From positions 1 through 49,781 of the forward strand of contig JAGTRV010000002.1 of NCBI GenBank assembly GCA_018262245.1: a DNA stretch of 49,781 nucleotides, in the 5' to 3' direction. The notes under the pieces are model-generated. The model worked only from the letters and a program-made list of their open reading frames with translations. It was not told the origin of the DNA and made no database searches. Source of the stretch: Pseudomonadota bacterium. Its GTDB lineage: Bacteria > Pseudomonadota > Gammaproteobacteria > Burkholderiales > Rhodocyclaceae. How positions within the stretch are numbered: position 1 is the stretch's first letter; every line of letters begins with the position of its first letter. Of the stretch, positions 8,475 through 17,964 are shown one piece after another. The translations under genes were made by a program, and so were the position numbers.

Positions 8475-9616
8475 TGTCGATACTCGGCAACGGAATTTCG
8501 GGAAACCAATATCGTCTCGACCGCCTGTACGACGGCCGCAATCGGCATATTGGCAATGCACGCCCGGGTACCCAGATGGCAGGAATAAGGCGCATCGAAG
8601 GCGTGCGAACAGGGGGCGCAGGGTTCGGCGCTGCGGATCACGACCGCCCGGCAACCGATCGGGCGCTGGTCGTCGGCATCGGCCGGGCCCATGAAATCGA
8701 CGACCGGCACGCCCAGCGCATCGGCCATGTAGGTGGCGCCGGAGTCGACGCCGACGAAGCAATCGAGGGCGCCGAGCAGCACTGGCAACTCGTCGAGCCC
8801 CCATTGGCCGGTGGTATCGATGGCACGCCCCGCGGGCAGTTGGGCCAGCACGGTTTCGGCAGCAGCCCGGTCGGCATCGGTACCGATCAAGACTAGCGTG
8901 GCCGGAGTATGGTTGACGATCTGGCCGGCCAGCGCAGCCACTTGCGCCGCATCGAGCGCCTTCATGCGGTTACCGGCGCCCAGCCCGAAACCGACCAGCG
9001 GGCGCTGACAAATTGGCGACCAGGCGTTCAGCTTGGCTTGTCCACTCTCCGCCCCGCGGACCTCGTTGGGCAAGGCGAGCAAAACAGCATCCACCTTGAT
9101 TCCCAAACCGGCGATGGCTCGCAGGGCCGTCTCGCGGAACAGCTGTCCCCGTCGGTGCGGCTCGCCATAGGTCAGGAAGGGCCAGGCCAGGCGGGAACTC
9201 CCCTGGCGCCGGTCGGCGAGCACCGACACCCGCTTAGGCACACCGGCCCAGAACGGGACCAGCAGATTGGTCAGATTGGGGCTCAGAATCAGCACCCCGT
9301 CGTAGCCTTCACCCAGCAGCTCAAGCAGCCAGCGCTTGCCTGCCCAGCCCTTGAAGCCTTGCTTGGGCAAGGCGATGATCCGATCGATGCTGTCCAGCCC
9401 CTTGGCCAGCGGCACATTGACCGGATGCAGCAAAGCAACAATCTCGACTTCCGGCAAACGGCGGCGCAAGGCACGGAAGACCGGTGTCGTTGCCACAAAA
9501 TCGCCGATCTTGGCAGTCTGGATGACCAGGATGCGGTTATTGACTGACGAACGGCGCAGGGCGGCCCGCAACCAAAGCAGCGGCGAAGCCAGCCAGGTCA
9601 GCAGCAGGTAGATCAC
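8471..9616 (-). CDS. Glycosyltransferase family 9 (heptosyltransferase-like)
   Basis: A 381-residue GT9 protein with a hydrophobic N-terminal extension of about 20 residues before the family signature ILVIQTAKIGDFVATTPVFRALRR. The donor-binding GVDSGATYMADALGVPVV segment is near residue 300, followed by a cysteine-rich stretch (PCAPCSH) common in this family. The start codon is GTG at 9616, in a GTGA overlap with the stop of the upstream GT4. The extension may anchor the enzyme to the membrane, which is inference. Acceptor unknown. Confidence 0.87.
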   Translation of the reverse strand: MIYLLLTWLASPLLWLRAALRRSSVNNRILVIQTAKIGDFVATTPVFRALRRRLPEVEIVALLHPVNVPLAKGLDSIDRIIALPKQGFKGWAGKRWLLELLGEGYDGVLILSPNLTNLLVPFWAGVPKRVSVLADRRQGSSRLAWPFLTYGEPHRRGQLFRETALRAIAGLGIKVDAVLLALPNEVRGAESGQAKLNAWSPICQRPLVGFGLGAGNRMKALDAAQVAALAGQIVNHTPATLVLIGTDADRAAAETVLAQLPAGRAIDTTGQWGLDELPVLLGALDCFVGVDSGATYMADALGVPVVDFMGPADADDQRPIGCRAVVIRSAEPCAPCSHAFDAPYSCHLGTRACIANMPIAAVVQAVETILVSRNSVAEYRQ

Positions 9617-10821
9617 CGGGCCGCCTCGTCCAGAACCTGCATCACGCCGGCCACGTAGGCCTCAATCGAATAGCGTTCGGCCACCCGATGCCGGCCAGCC
9701 TCGCCCATTTTTTGGCGCAACTCGGCATCACTCAGCAGGCGGCGCAGCGAGGCGGTCAGCGCTGGCACATCGCCATAGGCGTAAAGCAGGCCGGTTTCTT
9801 CATGGACGATCAGTTCGCGGGTGCCGGTCACATCGGAACCAACCACCGGCTTGCCGGCCAGCATGGCCTCAAGCACCACCCGTGGCAGACCTTCCTTGCT
9901 CGAGCAGAGGACACAGACATCCATCACCTGCACCCAGGCCAGCGGCAGCGACTGGAAGCCGACGAAACCGACCTGATCGATCAGCCCCAGACGGGTCACG
10001 GCGCTTTCCAGTTCGGCTCGCTGAGGTCCTTCGCCAAGGATCAAACAGGTCACCGGCAGCCCTTCAGCCTTCAGGTTAGCGACCGCCTGCAGCAGATGGA
10101 GCACGCCTTTGCGCACCGTCAGCTGGCCCACAGTGCCAATGACCAGACCCTTGGTCGTCGGCGGCAGCTCGACCGGGGCGGGCAAGGCGATTCGGCTATC
10201 GATGGCGTTATAGACGACGCGCAGGCGGTTCTCGGCGACATGCTGGGCCGCCAGCACATCGGCCACGCCTTGCGAGACGCAAATGATGCGCGTCGCGGTG
10301 CGATTGACCACGGCCGCCTCGTTGGCCTGCAGGGTCGGTTCGATGCGGCAGTGCTGGACGACCGGCAGATCGGCCGCCTCGGCGGCCAGATAGCCTTCCA
10401 GATTCGACGACGGCTGGTTGTTCATGTACAGCAGATCGTAAGCGCCTTCTTCGAGCAGCAGGCGCAAGGCGGCAACGCGCGGTTTGATCCGCCACTGCAT
10501 TTCGATGGCCAGCACCGCCCGCTTCTTCAGCCGGCCGGACCACGACAACAGGCCGCGCGCGATCTCCTTCGCCAGCTTGGCCCACAGCGGCTGTTTGCGG
10601 GTGGGTAGCACGATCAGCGGAATACCGATGTCGGCCAGCTCCTCGGACAGCAGGCGGCCGTTCTTTCCCTTCTTGTAGTCCTTATAAAAGCAGCAGCTCA
10701 CATCGAAGCGAGAGCGGTCGATACGCTTCAGCAACTCGAACATGCTGTTAGTGCCACCGCCCCATTCGTTGCCGGTGTCGAGCAGCAGGACGCGCTTGGG
10801 GGCTGGTTTGGGCAAATTCAT
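9613..10821 (-). CDS. Glycosyltransferase family 4
   Basis: A 402-residue GT-B fold enzyme. The N-terminal domain starts KRVLLLDTGNEWGGGTNSM, with the glycine-rich acceptor-side loop of GT4 proteins. The C-terminal domain has VIGTVGQLTVRKGVLHLLQA and SSKEGLPRVVLEAMLAGKPVVGSD, the donor-binding E-x7-E region. It overlaps both neighbours in the run by 4 nt and so is very probably translationally coupled with the GT9 genes on each side. The sugar donor cannot be read from the sequence. Confidence 0.88.
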   Translation of the reverse strand: MNLPKPAPKRVLLLDTGNEWGGGTNSMFELLKRIDRSRFDVSCCFYKDYKKGKNGRLLSEELADIGIPLIVLPTRKQPLWAKLAKEIARGLLSWSGRLKKRAVLAIEMQWRIKPRVAALRLLLEEGAYDLLYMNNQPSSNLEGYLAAEAADLPVVQHCRIEPTLQANEAAVVNRTATRIICVSQGVADVLAAQHVAENRLRVVYNAIDSRIALPAPVELPPTTKGLVIGTVGQLTVRKGVLHLLQAVANLKAEGLPVTCLILGEGPQRAELESAVTRLGLIDQVGFVGFQSLPLAWVQVMDVCVLCSSKEGLPRVVLEAMLAGKPVVGSDVTGTRELIVHEETGLLYAYGDVPALTASLRRLLSDAELRQKMGEAGRHRVAERYSIEAYVAGVMQVLDEAAR

Positions 10822-11966
10822 GCCTGCCCCCGACTCAGGATCGTATCGACGGCTGAAACCACTTCATCGACCGCGATGTTGTCCATGCAGATCGGCTCGG
10901 CATAGGGACAGTTTTTCGAGAAGCAGGGGTCGCAGGTCCGCCACTTGCGAATGATGATGTGCTTGTCCAGATCGTAACCCGGGCCGGATCGGGCCGGATC
11001 GGACACCGCGAACAGCGCGACGACGGGCGTCTCGACCGTCACCGCCAGGTGCATCGGCCCGGTATCGCCGGTCACCAGCAGGCTGGCACGGCGCAACAGG
11101 TCGGGCAAGGCAATCAGCGGCAACTGGCCGGCCGAGGCCCAGGCGCGCACGCCGCCGGCAAACGGCGCGGCTGCCTCGATACCCACTGCCACCTCCTGGC
11201 ACAGCGCCGCTTCGGCCGGTGAGCCGGTGACAACGAAACGCAAATCGGGCCGCGCCTTGACCATTTCAACAGCCGCTGCGATGAACCGCGAACGCGGCCA
11301 GCGCCGGCTCATCGTCGAGGCGCCAGGCTGGAAGGCAACGATGGTGGCGTCCTGCCAGCCGCGATCAGCCAGCGCCTTGTCCAGCGCCGCCTGACCTTCG
11401 GCATGGGCCGGCACGGTCATACGGCGGTCGAATTCGCCGACGGCCCCGGCCAGTTTGGCTACCGCCAAGCGCTGATCGATGCCATGCCCGAGATCGTCCC
11501 AGCCAAACACTGGCTCATGGTTGCTGAGCAGGAAATTCCAGCGGTTGTTGTTGGGCAGCTTGAAGATGTGGCGGGCCCCGGACAGATAGGCCAGCGGCGT
11601 CGCCTGCGGCTCGTTGCCGTGCAGGATGACGGCGAGGTCGAAACCCTTCAGTTGCCCGGCCGCATGGCGGAAACCCCGCCATTTGCCGTCGTAGGGAATC
11701 AGCTCGTCCACCTCGGCCAGTCCGCTGAATAGCTGCAGCAAGGAAGGATGCACCAGCAGCGTGATGTGTGCCTGCGGATAGGTCTGACGCAATGCCCGCA
11801 ACCCCGGCGTCGACAACAAGGTATCGCCCAACGCCGTGCAGGAAATGACCAGGATGCGACGAATGGCCGGCGTCCCGAGCACTTCGGCCGGACGCGGCCG
11901 CTTGTCGAGCGCCCGCTTCAGGCGCAGCCAGCGGTAGAGCAGTGGTTCGCGCAGGCGCAGACGCAT
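10818..11966 (-). CDS. Glycosyltransferase family 9 (heptosyltransferase-like)
   Basis: A 382-residue GT9 protein. The family signature RRILVISCTALGDTLLSTPGL is near residue 40, and the donor site VTGDTGPMHLAVTVETPVVALF is in the C-terminal half. It closes with a cluster of cysteines (CDPCFSKNCPYAEPICM), a feature often seen in this family. The start is the ATG at 11966, which shares one base with the stop of the deacetylase gene (TGATG arrangement). The reading frame stays open upstream, but that part is antisense-free overlap with the deacetylase gene and not part of this protein. Confidence 0.87.
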   Translation of the reverse strand: MRLRLREPLLYRWLRLKRALDKRPRPAEVLGTPAIRRILVISCTALGDTLLSTPGLRALRQTYPQAHITLLVHPSLLQLFSGLAEVDELIPYDGKWRGFRHAAGQLKGFDLAVILHGNEPQATPLAYLSGARHIFKLPNNNRWNFLLSNHEPVFGWDDLGHGIDQRLAVAKLAGAVGEFDRRMTVPAHAEGQAALDKALADRGWQDATIVAFQPGASTMSRRWPRSRFIAAAVEMVKARPDLRFVVTGSPAEAALCQEVAVGIEAAAPFAGGVRAWASAGQLPLIALPDLLRRASLLVTGDTGPMHLAVTVETPVVALFAVSDPARSGPGYDLDKHIIIRKWRTCDPCFSKNCPYAEPICMDNIAVDEVVSAVDTILSRGQA

Positions 11967-12796
11967 CAGTGCCCCTTCTTGCCCGACTTCAGGCCGAGAT
12001 AGAGCGCCGACAGCAGCGGCCGGCCGTAGATGCCCATGCGCCCGCCGAACCACTTGGCCGGCTTGTCCTTGATGACCAGACGTGGAATCCGCCCCGGATC
12101 GACTTCGCGCCGCACCACACCAGGCTCGGTGGTGTACAGGTGAGTGAAACCGGCTGCCCGGGCCACACGCTGGTAGGCGGCATCGTAATAGCCCTGCGGC
12201 CAGCACAGATGCGGGCTGTCCACGCCAAGCCGGGCGGCCAGCGTGGCACGCGAGGCAGCGAGGTCGTCAGCCAGTGCCTGATCGCGTTCCGACTGATCGG
12301 CAATCTTGCGGTCCCAGCGGGTATGGGTGTGGGTGTGCGAATGGAAGTCGACGGTGCCGGCATCCCGCATGGCCTCAACTTCCGACCAGCGCAGAAAGGC
12401 GTCATCCAGCTTGCCCTCGGCGGCGGCAGCCATCGCCTGAGCATGGGTCGGCACGTCCGGCACGTCGGGTTGGCCAGCATGCGGACGGACCTCGCCTTCG
12501 CCCATCCAGCCAGTGATCAGGAACAACGTGGCGCGCTGGCCAAACTCCTTGAGTACTGGGTGGGCGTAGACCCAGTTGTCGAGATAGCCGTCGTCGAAGG
12601 TGACCAGCACGCTTTTCTTTGGCACCTCGCCGGTCGCCAGAATCCGGGTGAACTCGTCGGTCGACAGGGTTTTCCAGCCATTTTCGGCCAGCCACTGCAT
12701 GTGCGCCCGGAAATTCTCCGGCGAGCAGGTCACCAGCCCGGGTTTCGGGCTGATGTGGTGGTACATCAGCACGGGCAGCGGCTGCCCGAAGCTCAT
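11966..12796 (-). CDS. Polysaccharide deacetylase (NodB-type)
   Basis: A 276-residue carbohydrate esterase family 4 protein. The first NodB motif TFDDGYLDNW (about residues 85-94) supplies the catalytic Asp and a metal Asp, and HSHTHTHTRW supplies the metal-binding histidines. There is no obvious signal peptide, so it may act on cytoplasmic lipid-linked or nucleotide-linked sugars; this is inference. Its position between GT4 and GT9 genes with 1-4 nt overlaps suggests it trims an N-acetyl group from a core or O-unit sugar during assembly. Confidence 0.86.
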   Translation of the reverse strand: MSFGQPLPVLMYHHISPKPGLVTCSPENFRAHMQWLAENGWKTLSTDEFTRILATGEVPKKSVLVTFDDGYLDNWVYAHPVLKEFGQRATLFLITGWMGEGEVRPHAGQPDVPDVPTHAQAMAAAAEGKLDDAFLRWSEVEAMRDAGTVDFHSHTHTHTRWDRKIADQSERDQALADDLAASRATLAARLGVDSPHLCWPQGYYDAAYQRVARAAGFTHLYTTEPGVVRREVDPGRIPRLVIKDKPAKWFGGRMGIYGRPLLSALYLGLKSGKKGH

Positions 12797-13878
12797 TTCG
12801 CCCCCAACAGGCGCTGGTACAAAGCTTCCATGCCTTGCGCCATCACTTCGCGGGCGAACTTGCGGCGCACGAATTCGGTGGCATTGGCGCCCATCGACTG
12901 GCGCAGCACCGGGTCGGCGAGCAGGCGGCTGATCGGTTCGATCAATGCCTTGCCATCGTGCGCCGGCACCAGATAGCCGGTTTTTCCGTCAAGGATGACT
13001 TCAGGCACGCCATCGACGTTCGACGCCACGGCCGGCAGGCCCATCGCACCGGCCTCGATGAAAGCGGTCCCCAGTGCTTCCTGATGCGTCGGCAGGACGA
13101 AAACGTCGAGCGAGGCGAGCACGTTGGTCACGTCGCGGCGCAGGCCAAGCAGGTGGATGCGTCCTTCCAGCCCGTCGGCAGCGATGCGCGCCTTCAGGTT
13201 GTCGGTCTGCGGCCCATCGCCGGCAAAGACAAAATGGGCATTCGGGAAGCGCTTCAGCACTTCCGGTGCCGCATCAAGAATATCGGCATGCCCCTTCTTG
13301 GCACGCAGGATGGCCACCGTGCCGACCAGCAGCGACTCGGCCGGCAGCCCCAGTTCCTGGCGCAGGTTTCCCTGCACGGTGCTCCGGTCGTAGCGCGAGA
13401 AATCAACACCGGTCGGGATGGTCGTAATCCCCTCACGCGGCACGCCGGCCTCGACCAGGTAGTTCTCGACGTACTTGCTGACCGTCACGACATGGTCTGG
13501 CAGCACGCTGTAGGTAAATCGCGAGGTGATCGGCAGCGCCAGGTGGCGGGTGCGAACAATGCGCGGGCGCTTGAACATCGTCCGTGCGGCCATGCCGGCC
13601 AACTGCGTGTCGCGGCCGCTGTGGGTATTGACGACATCGGCCTGGAAACGCTTGATGACGCTACGCAACCGGAACACGGCAGGAAAGTCGATCGCTCCAC
13701 GCATGTCGACGACAAAAGTCTCGAACCCGGCTTCCTTGGCCCGGTCGAGAATGCGGGCCCCGGGCCGACCGACAACGGCCAGCACATGCCCCCGGTCGCG
13801 CATGGTGACCAGTTCGTTCAGCGTACGGTTTTCCTGACCGCCCCAGCCTTTGGACGATTCGGTGTGCAGGATACGCAT
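12793..13878 (-). CDS. Glycosyltransferase family 4
   Basis: A 361-residue GT-B glycosyltransferase. The acceptor domain begins MRILHTESSKGWGGQENRTL, and the donor domain has VGTVAILRAKKGHADILDAA and PTHQEALGTAFIEAGAMGLPAVAS with the E-x7-E pair. It overlaps msbA's stop by one base and the deacetylase start by 4 nt. Immediate coupling to the lipid A-core flippase gene supports a role in LPS core or O-antigen assembly rather than in a separate polysaccharide. Exact linkage unknown. Confidence 0.88.
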   Translation of the reverse strand: MRILHTESSKGWGGQENRTLNELVTMRDRGHVLAVVGRPGARILDRAKEAGFETFVVDMRGAIDFPAVFRLRSVIKRFQADVVNTHSGRDTQLAGMAARTMFKRPRIVRTRHLALPITSRFTYSVLPDHVVTVSKYVENYLVEAGVPREGITTIPTGVDFSRYDRSTVQGNLRQELGLPAESLLVGTVAILRAKKGHADILDAAPEVLKRFPNAHFVFAGDGPQTDNLKARIAADGLEGRIHLLGLRRDVTNVLASLDVFVLPTHQEALGTAFIEAGAMGLPAVASNVDGVPEVILDGKTGYLVPAHDGKALIEPISRLLADPVLRQSMGANATEFVRRKFAREVMAQGMEALYQRLLGAK

Positions 13879-15635
13879 CAGGCCGCGACCTCTTCCGCCT
13901 TCTGCATGCGGTACAGGCGAGCGTACAGGCCATCGTGGGCGAGCAGTTCGGCATGCGAGCCCTCTTCCTGTTTGTGGCCGTGTGCCAAGGCGATGATGCG
14001 GTCGGCGCGCTCGATGGTCGACAACCGGTGCGCAATGACCAAGGTGCTGCGGCCACGCATCAGTTCGTCGAGAGCGGCCTGGACATGGCGTTCGGATTCG
14101 GTATCGAGCGCCGACGTCGCTTCGTCAAGAATCAGGATCGGCGCGTCCTTCAGAATGGCGCGGGCAATGGCCAGACGCTGGCGCTGACCGCCGGACAGCT
14201 TGACGCCGTTTTCACCGATCATGGTGTTCAAACCCTCTGGCAAGGCATCGATGAATTCCAGCGCATGCGCTGCCTTGGCCGCGGCACGAATTTCTTCCAG
14301 CGTCGCGTCACGCTTGCCGCCATAGGCAATGTTGGCGCCGATGGTGTCGTTGAACAGCACGACATCCTGGCTGACCAGTGCGATGTTGTCGCGCAGGCTG
14401 TTCAGGCGGATGTTCGGCAGCGCATGGCCGTCGACCCGGATTTCGCCGGCGTCGAGGGCGTAGAAACGGGGCAACAGATTGGCCGCCGTCGTCTTGCCAC
14501 TGCCTGAGGGGCCGACCAGCGCCACGCACTCGCCGGGCCGCACGGTCAGCGACACACTGTCGAGCGCCGGACGTTCGGACCCTGGATAGGTGAAGGTCAC
14601 GCCGTCGAATTCGACCAGACCCTGAGCGCGACCCAGCTCTTCCTTGCCGCTATCTGGCTCGGTCTCTTCATCGACCAGCGAAAAGACGCTTTCCGCTGCG
14701 GCCAGACCACGCTGGATCGGCGCGTTGACGTCAGTGACCCGCTTCAGCGGCGCCATCAGCATCAGCATGGCGGTAACGAAGGAAACGAAACTGCCGACCG
14801 TCGTCTGGTCGCTGGAGGCCTGCTTGAGCGCAACGCCCATGATGATCGCCACACCGGAGGCGGCAAAGAACTGGACCAGCGGGCTTTGTGCGGCAGAAGC
14901 CAGCGTCGCGCGCATGGCCAAGCGGCGCTGCTCGCGGATCGATTCATAGAAACGATCTTCTTCGTAGGACTGACCGCCGAAAATCTTGACGACCTTGTGG
15001 CCCTCAATGGCCTCCTGCAGCACCTGGGTAATCTTGCCCATCGACTCCTGCTGCCCCCGGGCCACGCTGCGCAGGCGCCTGCTGAAGACACGCACGACGA
15101 TGGCGATGAAAGGGACCACGCTCAGGGTGATCAGGGTCAGTTGCCAGTTCAGCCAGAGCAGCCAGACGAGCAGGCCGACAATGGACAGCGAGTCCTTGAT
15201 CAGCGAGGTCAGCGCATTGGTCGCCGCACCGGCAACACCGGTCACGTCGTAGGCAATGCGCGACATCAGGCGACCGGACAGGTTGTCGCTGTAGTAGCGG
15301 GTCGGCAGGCGAACCATGCGGGCAAACATGGCCTGGCGCAATTCGGCCACGACGTTGTTCGACACCCAGCTCATCAGGTAATCGCCGAGGAAGCCGAAAA
15401 TGGCGCGGACCAGGAAGATGCCCATGATGGCCAGCGGGTAGAACAACCAGTCCCACGGGCCATTGGCCTTGGAAAAACCATCATCGAGCAGCGATTTCAT
15501 GATCGCCGGAAAGACCGGCTCCGCCAGCGAGGCCACCCCCATGCACGCCAGCGCGGCGAGAAAGGCCTTCCAGTATGGGCGGACATAAGTCAGCAGCCGG
15601 AGGTACAGCTCACGGCTGGTCATGTCATGAGACAT
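13878..15635 (-). CDS. msbA: Lipid A-core flippase, ABC exporter MsbA
   Basis: A 585-residue half-transporter: six transmembrane segments in about residues 1-320, then one ATPase domain. The Walker A (GPSGSGKTT), signature (LSGGQRQRLAIARA) and Walker B (ILILDEATSALD) motifs are all intact, and the H-loop AHRLST is present. MsbA flips lipid A-core across the inner membrane for later transport to the outer membrane. The start at 15635 has an AGGA ribosome-binding site 5 nt upstream; an in-frame ATG four codons later is less well placed. It sits at the head of the distal part of the polysaccharide run, 48 bp after the WaaG-like gene. Confidence 0.95.
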   Translation of the reverse strand: MSHDMTSRELYLRLLTYVRPYWKAFLAALACMGVASLAEPVFPAIMKSLLDDGFSKANGPWDWLFYPLAIMGIFLVRAIFGFLGDYLMSWVSNNVVAELRQAMFARMVRLPTRYYSDNLSGRLMSRIAYDVTGVAGAATNALTSLIKDSLSIVGLLVWLLWLNWQLTLITLSVVPFIAIVVRVFSRRLRSVARGQQESMGKITQVLQEAIEGHKVVKIFGGQSYEEDRFYESIREQRRLAMRATLASAAQSPLVQFFAASGVAIIMGVALKQASSDQTTVGSFVSFVTAMLMLMAPLKRVTDVNAPIQRGLAAAESVFSLVDEETEPDSGKEELGRAQGLVEFDGVTFTYPGSERPALDSVSLTVRPGECVALVGPSGSGKTTAANLLPRFYALDAGEIRVDGHALPNIRLNSLRDNIALVSQDVVLFNDTIGANIAYGGKRDATLEEIRAAAKAAHALEFIDALPEGLNTMIGENGVKLSGGQRQRLAIARAILKDAPILILDEATSALDTESERHVQAALDELMRGRSTLVIAHRLSTIERADRIIALAHGHKQEEGSHAELLAHDGLYARLYRMQKAEEVAA

Positions 15636-15683
15636 GCAAATCCTTGAAGCGAAAAGTAGAACCCGGGATTATACCCGCGAGCG

Positions 15684-16829
15684 TCAACGGCGGCCGAGTG
15701 AGCGGTAGAGCGCCAGCAGGCGGTCGGCCATGGCAGGCAGCGTCAGCGGTTCGGCAACCGCCCGCGCCGCTTCCCGGGCCTTAACATTCCCGACAAGACC
15801 GGCCAGATCGTCCAGCCGGCGGGCCAGACCATTGATATCGACCGCATCGACCACCCAGCCGTTTTCGCCGGAGCGCACCCATTCCTGCGCCCCGCAGGTC
15901 GTCGAAGTCACCACCGGCAGGCCGCAGGCAAAAGCCTCGAGCGCCGCATTCGGGCAAGGATCGTACAGCGTCGGCAGCACGAAGCCGTCGGCCGCCCCGT
16001 ACCAGGGACGAACATCCTTGAGCGGCCCGGTGAAGAGCACGCGCCTGGTCAGTCTGAGCAGCTCGGACAACTTCTGCATCGCCTTCAGCTTGCGGTCGGC
16101 GCCGACGATGACGATCCGCGCATCGGTCCGCTGCATGCGCGCCACCGCCCGCAGCAGTTGGGGGATTCCCTTGCGTTCGAAGCCGCTGCCGACGAAGAGC
16201 AGCAACGGCGCATTATCCGGAATGCCGTTGGCGGCCCGCACCGAGCGCCGGAATTCATCGGCCAGCCCGGGATGGAAAACCTCGGTATCAACCCCGTTGT
16301 AGATCACCTGCAATTTGCTGCGCGCGACCCCGTAATAGCGCTCGACTTCGTCGGCCACCATCTGCGAGTTGCAGATCACTGCCTGCAGGGCCGGGTCGGC
16401 AAACATCGCCTTTTCCGCCCCCAGCACGTAGCGGTGATACGGCGACCAGCGCTGCGTCAGCCGCTGCAGTGGGCCGAGAATGCGGGCGCGATGGTCGAGC
16501 CAGGCCGCATGCACGCCGTCGCCTGCCCGGAAAATCATGCAACCGGGAATCCGTTCGTGTGACTGCGTGATATCAAACTCACCCCTGGCCATTTCGGCCT
16601 GCGCCGCTTCGGCAAAACTGCGGTCACGCGCCGCCCGGCCGCCCAGTAGCCGGGAATAAGCCGGATCGCAGGTAATCTGTCGGAAACCCTCGCGCGGTGC
16701 GCCATCCCAGTTGCGGGTAATGAGCGTGACCTCAGCCCCTTCACCGGCCAGCGCCCCAAGCGCGCGCTCGACAAAGCGCTCGGCACCGCCGAACGGGTTG
16801 TAGCGCTGACGGATGATCGCGATCTTCAC
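15684..16829 (-). CDS. WaaG-like glycosyltransferase family 4
   Basis: A 381-residue GT4 enzyme that most resembles WaaG-type LPS core glucosyltransferase I: the N-terminus has IIRQRYNPFGGAERFVE, and the central RAGDGVHAAWLDHR segment is close to the pattern in that group. The donor site is at LFVGSGFERKGIPQLL and PTLYDPCPNAALEAFACGLPVV. The start is GTG at 16829 in a GTGA overlap with the stop of the GT9 gene. It likely adds the first hexose to the heptose region; calling it waaG outright would need alignment. Confidence 0.85.
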   Translation of the reverse strand: MKIAIIRQRYNPFGGAERFVERALGALAGEGAEVTLITRNWDGAPREGFRQITCDPAYSRLLGGRAARDRSFAEAAQAEMARGEFDITQSHERIPGCMIFRAGDGVHAAWLDHRARILGPLQRLTQRWSPYHRYVLGAEKAMFADPALQAVICNSQMVADEVERYYGVARSKLQVIYNGVDTEVFHPGLADEFRRSVRAANGIPDNAPLLLFVGSGFERKGIPQLLRAVARMQRTDARIVIVGADRKLKAMQKLSELLRLTRRVLFTGPLKDVRPWYGAADGFVLPTLYDPCPNAALEAFACGLPVVTSTTCGAQEWVRSGENGWVVDAVDINGLARRLDDLAGLVGNVKAREAARAVAEPLTLPAMADRLLALYRSLGRR

Positions 16830-17947
16830 GCGCCGAGCAATTCCTGCGCCGCGGCCATCACTTCGTCGACCGCGATCGTCACCAGACAATCGCTGACCTT
16901 GCCGCCGCCGCAACCGTCGGCACCGCAAGGCCGGCATGGATGCGCCGTGCTGGCCACGACGCGGCTTGGCACGCCCCACGGCCCCCACTGCTTGTCGCCG
17001 GAAGGCCCGAACAAGGCCACCGTCGGCGTACCCACCGCCGCCGCAATGTGCATGGGCGCCGAATCGACACCGATGAAGAGCTTCGAGGCCTGCGTCAAAG
17101 CCGCCAGTTCCTTTAGCGACAACTGCCCGGACAGGTTGAACGCCGGCTTGGCCAGCCGCGCCTGAATGGCCGTCAGCATGTTCTTTTCATCCTGGCTCGG
17201 CGCGGCCGTCAGCACCACGACATGACCCGCCGCCTGCAGGCGATCGACCAGCGCCGCCATGCGCTCGACCGGCCAGCACTTGAAGAACCAGCGCGACGCC
17301 GGGTGAACATGAATGAAATCCTGGCCGTGCAAGCCAAAGCCAGCCAGATGGGCTGCCACGGCACCCTCGGCAGCCGCCCCCGGCACCAGCGTCAGGCACC
17401 GTTCATCCGGGCCGGGTTGAATGCCGATGCGGCGCAGCGAGTCCAGATTGCTCTCCGCCATGTGGCGCAAGGGGTTATGCATGGTCTGGATATGGGAAAA
17501 ACTCTGCTTCCAGCGCTTGCTCCGCCCACGCACCGCCGGACCGACCGCCCAGCGCGGCTTCAACAGCCGGCACAGCCAGGCGCCGCGCCAATGTTCGGTC
17601 AGGTGGATGATCAGGTCGTAGCCACGCGCCTTCAGGGTGTTATAGAGCGCCAATTCGGCCTTGAGCTGGCCAAGAGCACCCAACTGCTTCCACTTGCGAT
17701 CGATGGTGTGCACTTCAGCAATGGCCGGATGCAAGGTCACCATCTCGGCCGTGTCGGCATAGACCAGTGCATCGATCTCGACCTGCGGCGCATGCGCCTT
17801 GAGCACCGAGAAGACCGGCGAACTGACCAGCACATCGCCATGGTGGCGCAGCTTGATGACCAGCGCCCGCTTGATTTCACCGAGCGGCACCGCGTCGCGC
17901 AGAGGATTGAAAGTTTCCATGCCCGGCATTCTACTAGCAGCCGCCAT
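16826..17947 (-). CDS. Putative LPS heptosyltransferase III (GT9, WaaQ-like)
   Basis: A GT9 protein of up to 373 residues. The signature RALVIKLRHHGDVLVSSPVFSVL and the segment DLIIHLTEHWRGAWLCRLLKP match the WaaQ/heptosyltransferase III group, which adds the branch heptose of the inner core. The donor site FIGVDSAPMHIAAAVGTPTVALFGPSG is clear. The start is uncertain: ATG at 17947, 17929 and 17920 are in frame and none has a strong ribosome-binding site. It is the first gene of the polysaccharide run and lies 17 bp after the phosphatase gene on the same strand. Confidence 0.85.
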   Translation of the reverse strand: MAAASRMPGMETFNPLRDAVPLGEIKRALVIKLRHHGDVLVSSPVFSVLKAHAPQVEIDALVYADTAEMVTLHPAIAEVHTIDRKWKQLGALGQLKAELALYNTLKARGYDLIIHLTEHWRGAWLCRLLKPRWAVGPAVRGRSKRWKQSFSHIQTMHNPLRHMAESNLDSLRRIGIQPGPDERCLTLVPGAAAEGAVAAHLAGFGLHGQDFIHVHPASRWFFKCWPVERMAALVDRLQAAGHVVVLTAAPSQDEKNMLTAIQARLAKPAFNLSGQLSLKELAALTQASKLFIGVDSAPMHIAAAVGTPTVALFGPSGDKQWGPWGVPSRVVASTAHPCRPCGADGCGGGKVSDCLVTIAVDEVMAAAQELLGA

Positions 17948-17964
17948 TGCGGATAACGCCGGCG

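Noticed and set aside
10981-11004. Tandem GGGCCGGATC repeat
   Set aside because: Two copies inside the coding part of a GT9 gene, in frame with conserved residues; ordinary coding repetition.
12835-14187. 450-codon plus-strand open frame across a glycosyltransferase and msbA
   Set aside because: Antisense to two well-supported genes, with low-complexity His/Gln/Arg-rich translation typical of shadow frames.
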